From positions 1-57,566 of the forward strand of contig CALBHX010000021.1 of NCBI GenBank assembly GCA_937892925.1: 57,566 bases of DNA, given 5' to 3'. Each line of letters opens with the position of its first letter. Within the stretch, counting starts at the first letter, position 1. The notes under the pieces were generated by a model, which was not told where the DNA came from, did not search any database, and saw only the letters and a list, made by a program, of their open reading frames with translations. Shown one piece after another: positions 52,678 through 57,566 of the stretch. The DNA is from an uncultured Lentisphaeraceae bacterium (GTDB taxonomy: Bacteria > Verrucomicrobiota > Kiritimatiellia > RFP12 > DVOR01). The position numbers and the translations under genes are program-made.

Positions 52678-53913
52678 CTATACACACGGCGCAGGCTCGC
52701 ACGGCGCAGCTGAAGAGCCAAGAAATTGCACCAGCGCATCCGCAGCGGCCGAAACATTCCAATGGCCAATGCCGCATGCCGAAATCGGGCGGGAAAGCTT
52801 CTCGGCCAGCGCCTGCACGTCTCCGGCTGAGAAAAGATTCTCCGGCGGCAGCACGGTCGCCCCCGCGCCGGATTCTACCGTAGCCAGCACCGCCATACCC
52901 TCCTCCAGCGCTTCGCTCACCACCGCGCCCCACCCTTCGTAGGCATTGCTCGGCAGCACATACACATCGTGCGACCGCATCACTTCCCGCACCTGCGCCA
53001 CGGGCACAAAGTCATGAAAACGGATATTCTCCGCCCCGACGGCCAGGGCGCGGAGCCCGACCTCCTCCGGGCCATGGCCGTAGAGATCCAATGAAACCCC
53101 CACGCGCTTCAAATCCGGGTGCGGGCGGCACGCCCGCACCAGATCCCCCACGCGCTTCCAATCCAGCATCCGCCCCACCCAAAGCACCCGTGGCGGATGC
53201 TGGATTGGAAGCGCGTGCCCCCCAGCCCCCCGCCCAGGCTCGACAAAATAGCCCCACATCCGCAGCTTCGCCCACACGCCACACGGTGTTATTTTGCCCC
53301 CATGCGCCTCCGGAATTTGAGCGAATCCGAACCGTTTTGCAAAGGCAATCGATGCCTCGGGAAGAATGCCTGCCCGAAGCGCCTCGCGCAGCGGCACGAT
53401 CGCTCCGCCGGGGCGCGATTCAAAGGCTATCGCAGGCGCACGAAAGAGACACCGGAGATCCCCATGAAACAGCCCATACATCCGCAGAAAGTCCCGCGCC
53501 GCATGAACCCCAATCGGAAAGTAATAGAAGCGGTTATTCCGCAGGCATCGCAGAAACGCCCACGCCATCCTGAAATAACCCGGCCACAGCAGCCTCATCA
53601 TCCCCAACCCAGGTTTAAACCATCGCTCAGACATGTAAAGCGTTGTGAGTCCGCGCGCCGCCCTGCGACGAAACAACGCAAACGCACGCTCCCCGGAATA
53701 TAACAGCGGAACCTGCTCGACTTCATCGGCATGATCCTTGAGCGGCATCGCAAAAGCCGAATTTGCCGCTCCCCACCCCATCTGCCGCCGTTCCGAAGAC
53801 AACGCTTCCCGATAAACGTAACCCGCCTTCGCTTCTCCCAAGCGCCGCCCCAGTTCCCGAACAAGCGGCAGCTGATGCGGTGAAGGCGTGTTCCCCAGAA
53901 AAGCAATCTTCAT
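52678..53913 (-). CDS. Family 4 (GT-B) glycosyltransferase
   Basis: 411 aa. N-terminal Rossmann domain (MKIAFLGNTPSPHQLPLVRE) and C-terminal nucleotide-sugar domain with ILWVGR-type motif (VLWVGRMLDWKRVGDLVRA), SLDLYGHGPEE and the E-x7-E signature VLPSNAYEGWGAVVSEALEEGM. Start at 53913 lies just after the upstream stop, with GAGGGATG before it. A perfect 26-base inverted repeat (53149-53174 with 53192-53217) lies within the coding sequence at the domain junction. Confidence 0.88.
   Translation of the reverse strand: MKIAFLGNTPSPHQLPLVRELGRRLGEAKAGYVYREALSSERRQMGWGAANSAFAMPLKDHADEVEQVPLLYSGERAFALFRRRAARGLTTLYMSERWFKPGLGMMRLLWPGYFRMAWAFLRCLRNNRFYYFPIGVHAARDFLRMYGLFHGDLRCLFRAPAIAFESRPGGAIVPLREALRAGILPEASIAFAKRFGFAQIPEAHGGKITPCGVWAKLRMWGYFVEPGRGAGGHALPIQHPPRVLWVGRMLDWKRVGDLVRACRPHPDLKRVGVSLDLYGHGPEEVGLRALAVGAENIRFHDFVPVAQVREVMRSHDVYVLPSNAYEGWGAVVSEALEEGMAVLATVESGAGATVLPPENLFSAGDVQALAEKLSRPISACGIGHWNVSAAADALVQFLGSSAAPCEPAPCV
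53149..53217. repeat. Perfect 26-bp inverted repeat inside the glycosyltransferase gene
   Basis: Arms 53149-53174 and 53192-53217 around a 17-base spacer. One arm codes for HALPIQHPP and the other for GRMLDWKRV. The second text is the normal GT-B motif, so the first arm looks like an inverted copy that added residues. Confidence 0.85.
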
Positions 53914-53914
53914 T

Positions 53915-55336
53915 CTACTCATCCCTCGAGAACGCCTGAACAGAAAAACGTGCGGCGCCGGAAACACCCCTACTCAGCGGCGCAGCGGTAACCACCCGCG
54001 CCGTGTGATAACGCCGGGCTTCGTCATAAGTAAATGAAACCGCTTCCGCGCCGGAGCCGGAAGCCGGGAAGACCTGCGCGGTTACCGCCTCTGAATCCTG
54101 TGCTCCCTGCCAATGGCAGAATACGGCAATCGGAATACTCCGTGCAGCAATCCCCATCCGCTCGGGGAGGCGCAAGCCCAGCTCCAGCGCCACCAGACGC
54201 TCGGCTTCATCTGCTGCAAGCGTATTAGTATCCCCCACGCCCGCAATGCCAAAGTCGCAATCGGCCGTCAACCCCTTCTCTGTTGGCGAAGGCAGAAGCC
54301 CAAAGACGGCGCAGGCCGCTTCGTCTTCAACCGCTGCAAAAACCAGCTCCGGCGTGCGTGAGGCATCCAAAAGCACGCGCCCCTCGGCATCCGCCGTCCG
54401 CTCCGCCTCAGACAGAGCCGCGCCCGCTTTTACCTGAAAGCAGGCTGCCGGAACCACGGTGTCGGCGCAATCCAGCATAAAAACCCGCTTGCCAAAAACC
54501 GTCCCCCCCGAAGCCGCCGTCTGCACTTCTGCGGCCAGCGCCTCCGGATACGCCACCCAATTGCTGGCCTGAACGGCGGGCAAGCGGATCATTCCCCCCG
54601 TCATCCGAAACTGCGATGTTTTCATCAGTGCCTCCGGATACGCCCAGGCAATGGAGCTGCCATAGGTTACGCCGCTCTCTTTCTGGAACCCTTCGCACAC
54701 CAACTCCCCGCCCGTCATGTTCAGCACCGGCACGTCGATCAAGGGGGAAACGCCGTAGGGCGACTTATTTGAGCAGCTCCCCGCCATCAATAGCGTGCCC
54801 TCGGCAATCACCACAGTCGGCGTCGTCGCCCCGGCCGCCCAATCCTGCGTGCAGGCAATCGGAGCAAAAGGTTCCGAACGGCTGTACCACCGCCCTTTGA
54901 GGCGAAGCGAGCCGGAGCCCTCAATCCGCAGCACCGCGCCGGAGGAGAGTGCAATGGCCGGAGCATCCACCGTTCCGCTCATCACGGCAAACGTGTTATC
55001 CGGCAGCAAATCATCCGCATTTTTCCCGTCCAGCTTCAGCACCAGCGTCCCGCCGCCCGCAACATCCAGAGCCGCGCCGCCCGAAGGTGTCAACACACAC
55101 GTCTCCAGCGTCAGTGTAGCCGTCTGCCCCGCCTGCAGCCGCACCTGAATTCTTGCATTGACCTGTTTTGCCTCCGTGGTCACGGTATACGCCCCCTCCG
55201 CGAACGGGATGGTATAGACATTCCCCGCCGCAAGCGTGGTCTTCACGCCGCTCTGCAGCGCCACCATTTCAGCGCGGAGGGCAGCCGCGGCTAGAGCACC
55301 CGCCAAAAGAAACAGCCCCATCCGCCGCCCCGTCAT
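53915..55336 (-). CDS. Exported protein, probably beta-helical carbohydrate-binding
   Basis: 473 aa. Signal peptide MTGRRMGLFLLAGALAAAAL ending near RAEM. The N-terminal half has repeated short strands with Gly turns (ALDVAGGGTLVLKLDGKNAD, AIALSSGAVLRIEGSGSLRL, TVVIAEGTLLMAG), as in right-handed beta-helices or Cthe_2159-type polysaccharide-binding proteins. The C-terminal part ends with a beta domain (AARFSVQAFSRDE). It overlaps the acyltransferase gene by four bases, in the middle of the polysaccharide locus. Exact role unknown. Confidence 0.65.
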   Translation of the reverse strand: MTGRRMGLFLLAGALAAAALRAEMVALQSGVKTTLAAGNVYTIPFAEGAYTVTTEAKQVNARIQVRLQAGQTATLTLETCVLTPSGGAALDVAGGGTLVLKLDGKNADDLLPDNTFAVMSGTVDAPAIALSSGAVLRIEGSGSLRLKGRWYSRSEPFAPIACTQDWAAGATTPTVVIAEGTLLMAGSCSNKSPYGVSPLIDVPVLNMTGGELVCEGFQKESGVTYGSSIAWAYPEALMKTSQFRMTGGMIRLPAVQASNWVAYPEALAAEVQTAASGGTVFGKRVFMLDCADTVVPAACFQVKAGAALSEAERTADAEGRVLLDASRTPELVFAAVEDEAACAVFGLLPSPTEKGLTADCDFGIAGVGDTNTLAADEAERLVALELGLRLPERMGIAARSIPIAVFCHWQGAQDSEAVTAQVFPASGSGAEAVSFTYDEARRYHTARVVTAAPLSRGVSGAARFSVQAFSRDE

Positions 55337-55863
55337 CGGCCTTCTCCCTGGGGCGTATAGATTTTCTTGCACGTCGCCGGAACGCCGGCAACCAGGCATG
55401 CCCCCCCCCGTTCCGAAACATCCCGCGTAACCACAGCACCTGCAGCAACCAACGTTTTCTCTGCCAGGGAGACCCCCGGCAGAATCACCGCGCACGCCCC
55501 AATCCACGATCCGGAGCCCACCGTAACAGAAGCCGAATACCCGGCGCCGCCGATATGTTCGCCATCGGGGTCTATCGTGTGGCTCCCGGTTTCAATCGTT
55601 ACCCGGGGCGCAATATCCACATGCGAGCCAATCGTTATCGCGGCCGCTCCGCTCGTTGCGAACAGCCCCTGCGGCCCAATCCAGACATCATCCCCAATCA
55701 CAAGACGCCCCGTTCCGAGAAAGCACACGCTTGAACAGATGCGGACGTTCCGGCCGATCGATGCTCCGCACCTCCGGAGCAGCCAGGCCTTCACCCCGAA
55801 AAACCGCGTCTCCGGCATCCAGACCGTTGCCAAGCGATAGATCCACAAATAACCGGCCTTCAC
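55333..55863 (-). CDS. Left-handed beta-helix acetyltransferase (WcaF/serine-acetyltransferase-like)
   Basis: 176 aa. Hexapeptide repeats throughout: GASIGRNVRICS, RLVIGDDVWIGPQGLF, AITIGSHVDIAPRVTI, SVTVGSGSWIGACAVI, LAEKTLVAAGAVVTRDV, plus the GSH and PATCKKI ends. Such enzymes O-acetylate sugars. The GTG at 55863 is taken as the start because GAGGAG lies five bases upstream; the frame is open far beyond but reads as noncoding. A run of nine C on the plus strand (55401-55409) lies in the Gly codons near the C-terminus. Confidence 0.85.
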   Translation of the reverse strand: MKAGYLWIYRLATVWMPETRFFGVKAWLLRRCGASIGRNVRICSSVCFLGTGRLVIGDDVWIGPQGLFATSGAAAITIGSHVDIAPRVTIETGSHTIDPDGEHIGGAGYSASVTVGSGSWIGACAVILPGVSLAEKTLVAAGAVVTRDVSERGGACLVAGVPATCKKIYTPQGEGR

Positions 55864-55997
55864 ACGCACTCCTCGAATCCATTCTTCTGTGACCTTAGCG
55901 CGCACGCCATCAACACGCCATCCACTCGGGTAGTATATCACACGCTTCCGCCCTTGGTTTACCCATCCGCAACCCCGCAGCCATCCTGCATGCCCGC

Positions 55998-56996
55998 TCA
56001 CTGAAACGCTCGTTTCCGCAGCGCATAAAGCCAGCCGAAGGTTTGCCTGGAAAAACACATCAAAAACAAACAACCCGCTGCAGGCAGTGCCCGCACATCC
56101 GCATGAACAAATAGTCGAAACGGCATCCGCGGAAAAAATGTCCGCAGCGACTGAAAAGCTTTCGACACCCCATAGGCATGGGCATACCCAAAACGATTCC
56201 TGCAAACAACGAACAGCACCAGCCGATACACCCTTCGCGTACAGGCTCCCCCCCACCTTACCGCATCCGACTCCAAAAGCTTTTTCAGCATCATCATCTG
56301 CGCCTCGCAATAGAACCCGCGATGCCGAGCCGAAAGCGATTTCCCCGACTCTGGGCGCCGGTATCCATACCCCAAATATTGAGAGAGATACACCATTCGT
56401 CGCGTATGCGTAATCAGGCAGATCATAAAAAAGGTGTCTTCCGAAACCAACAGAGTTTCGTCAAAAAACACCCCCGTCCGTCTGAACCACTGCGCATCAA
56501 ACAGTTTCGCCCACACCACCGTCCACGTTAAATCCCTATAGCAACACTCCGGCACCCGCGCGTGTCGCTCCCGAATATCTCCCCCCGATGCAGGCAGGAA
56601 TCGATCGCCCGGCTTTAACGCCTGATACCCTGAGGCCACCCAGTTCGGACGCTCCGCCTCATGCGCAAACGCCCCATAGAGCTGCTCCAGATAATCCGGA
56701 GCAAACAAGTCATCGGCGTCAATAAAGGCAAAGGTCTCCCCGCGCATCTCCTGAAGCCCGCGGTTCCGTGCGCGCGACACCCCGCCATTGCGCTGTTTCA
56801 CCACGCGCAGCCGCGCATCCTTCGCCGCCGCCTGCATCACGAGTGCCTCGCTCCCATCCGTCGGCCCGTCCAAAACCAGAACCGCCTCCCACGCCCGGAA
56901 GGTCTGAGCGGACAATTGTTCAATCAACCCGGGGATAAAATCCTCAGCGTTGTAAACAGGGATAATCACGCTGACCAATGGCTCAGATCCATTCAT
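55998..56996 (-). CDS. Family 2 glycosyltransferase
   Basis: 332 aa. GT-A: LVSVIIPVYNAEDFIPGLIEQL, VLDGPTDGS, NGGVSRARNRGL and the metal motif FIDADDLFAPDYLE (about residue 92), followed by an acceptor domain with WAKLFDAQWFRRTGVFFDE and SEDTFF, typical of capsule and O-antigen transferases. The C-terminus may touch the membrane. About 130 bases separate it from the acetyltransferase. Confidence 0.9.
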   Translation of the reverse strand: MNGSEPLVSVIIPVYNAEDFIPGLIEQLSAQTFRAWEAVLVLDGPTDGSEALVMQAAAKDARLRVVKQRNGGVSRARNRGLQEMRGETFAFIDADDLFAPDYLEQLYGAFAHEAERPNWVASGYQALKPGDRFLPASGGDIRERHARVPECCYRDLTWTVVWAKLFDAQWFRRTGVFFDETLLVSEDTFFMICLITHTRRMVYLSQYLGYGYRRPESGKSLSARHRGFYCEAQMMMLKKLLESDAVRWGGACTRRVYRLVLFVVCRNRFGYAHAYGVSKAFQSLRTFFPRMPFRLFVHADVRALPAAGCLFLMCFSRQTFGWLYALRKRAFQ

Positions 56997-57196
56997 TCCC
57001 TATGCTCCCTCCAATCAAGACAGGCCGGCCGCCTCAGAACAACCCATCCATGCCATCTCGCATCGATCCATCCGACACATGCCTCAGGCACGCGGCCACC
57101 ATCAAACAGCACGGCACGAAACATGCGCCCTATTGTACCGAAAACATTCCCGCGCCGCATGCACATGCTGAGCGTCATCTCCGCGTGAAGGTTCAT
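56993..57196 (-). CDS. Doubtful 67-residue frame between polysaccharide genes
   Basis: Open frame whose stop overlaps the ATG of the glycosyltransferase at 56996. It has no recognised domain (MNLHAEMTLSMCMRRGNVFG, ending LDWREHRE). It may be a remnant or chance; the ATGA-like overlap is the only hint in favour. Confidence 0.2.
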   Translation of the reverse strand: MNLHAEMTLSMCMRRGNVFGTIGRMFRAVLFDGGRVPEACVGWIDARWHGWVVLRRPACLDWREHRE

Positions 57197-57284
57197 GCCC
57201 TGCCGGACACACGCGTATCTCCACCATGCCCGGAATGCGGCTCAACACTTCCCATCCGTCTCACCCGTCTGCCCCCTTAGCCGC

Positions 57285-57566
57285 TCAAGCCAGAAGTGCT
57301 TTCGCCAGCCACTTCTTTGAAGTGTCAATCAGTTCCTGCAGCTTTTTAGAAATGGCAAGCGTCCTCAATGCTTCCGGAGCAAACGTGGGCGTTACGATTT
57401 CAGGGTTTCCAAAATCCGCCACGAAGTTCCGCAGCCGCGCACTCATCTGCTGACGCTCCGGATGTTCGCCGATCACCACATTGCACTTCTTGCCAAATAG
57501 CGTTGCGAACATCATGCCGTGGAACGAATCGGTAAACAGCCCTTCGCAATCCATCACAGACTGAAC
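57285..57566 (-). CDS. Polysaccharide pyruvyltransferase, C-terminal part
   Basis: Open to the window edge, so the N-terminus is missing; 93 codons are visible. CEGLFTDSFHGMMFATLFGK is the conserved C-terminal motif of the polysaccharide pyruvyltransferase (CsaB) family, with the HG pair in the donor site. The rest (RLRNFVADFG, KKLQELIDTSKKWLAKAL) fits the family's last helices. It adds pyruvate ketals to surface sugars and heads the visible part of the locus. Confidence 0.85.
   Translation of the reverse strand, partial: VQSVMDCEGLFTDSFHGMMFATLFGKKCNVVIGEHPERQQMSARLRNFVADFGNPEIVTPTFAPEALRTLAISKKLQELIDTSKKWLAKALLA

Noticed and set aside
55401..55409. Nine-C run in the acetyltransferase gene as a phase-variation switch
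   Set aside because: It lies near the C-terminus in Gly codons and base composition alone may explain it; not enough support without read data.
1..57566. CRISPR array, prophage, insertion sequence or replication origin
   Set aside because: No regularly spaced direct repeats, transposase, integrase, phage structural genes or DnaA-box cluster were recognised.

Overview
The window looks like chromosomal DNA from an anaerobic, Gram-negative member of the Planctomycetes-Verrucomicrobia-Chlamydiae (PVC) group, most likely a Kiritimatiellae-type Verrucomicrobium. This is an inference. It rests on a PEP-CTERM-like secreted protein, duplicated ExbD genes beside a squalene-cyclase-like repeat protein, a 2Fe-superoxide reductase and oxygen-sensitive radical-SAM ThiH and BioB. 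GC content is high, and recognisable promoters follow TTGACx-N17/18-TAxxxT.

Layout. 1-2292: 5' part of a secreted RHS/YD-repeat protein (minus). 2580-7952: sulfur-insertion gene run (minus): HD hydrolase, thiS, thiF, thiG, thiH, mnmA, bioB. 8012-11851: DUF3034-type outer-membrane protein, metY, cysK and an Rrf2 regulator (minus). 11852-12629: noncoding, with a long hairpin, copy A of a dispersed repeat and a promoter carrying ten C residues. 12630-13100: lipoprotein (plus). 13390-21078: six-gene minus operon with a 1029-aa TPR protein, a second TPR protein, ExbB, two ExbD and a TonB-like anchor fused to an alpha/alpha toroid. 21226-23485: flippase-like membrane protein and transglutaminase-like protein. 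23944-28902: ispE, tRNA-Gln, prs, rplY, pth, rpsF, ssb, rpsR, rplI (minus). 29331-32540: carB (plus). 32669-36210: superoxide reductase, an unrecognised 652-aa protein and folD (minus). 36309-37130: unknown secreted protein. 37131-37808: noncoding, with repeat copy B. 37809-39836: nifU and nifS. 40276-40965: PEP-CTERM-like protein. 41126-46208: NifA-like activator, queF with a long N-terminal extension, queC and a peptide-binding protein. 46349-49810: metallophosphoesterase, a 33-residue basic protein, tsf and rpsB (minus). 50216-57566: surface polysaccharide locus (minus).

How it works together. Sulfur is a strong theme: MetY and CysK make homocysteine and cysteine, NifS/NifU mobilise sulfur and build Fe-S clusters, and ThiS/F/G/H, MnmA and BioB put sulfur into thiazole, tRNA and biotin. 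A cysteine-bearing Rrf2 regulator sits next to cysK. The most unusual system is the Ton/Tol-like motor operon, whose probable energy transducer ends in a terpene-cyclase-like toroid and not in a TonB C-terminal domain. Other standouts are an ispE reading frame that passes through a complete same-strand tRNA-Gln, poly-C tracts inside two surface-protein promoters, and a 200-bp noncoding repeat present twice.
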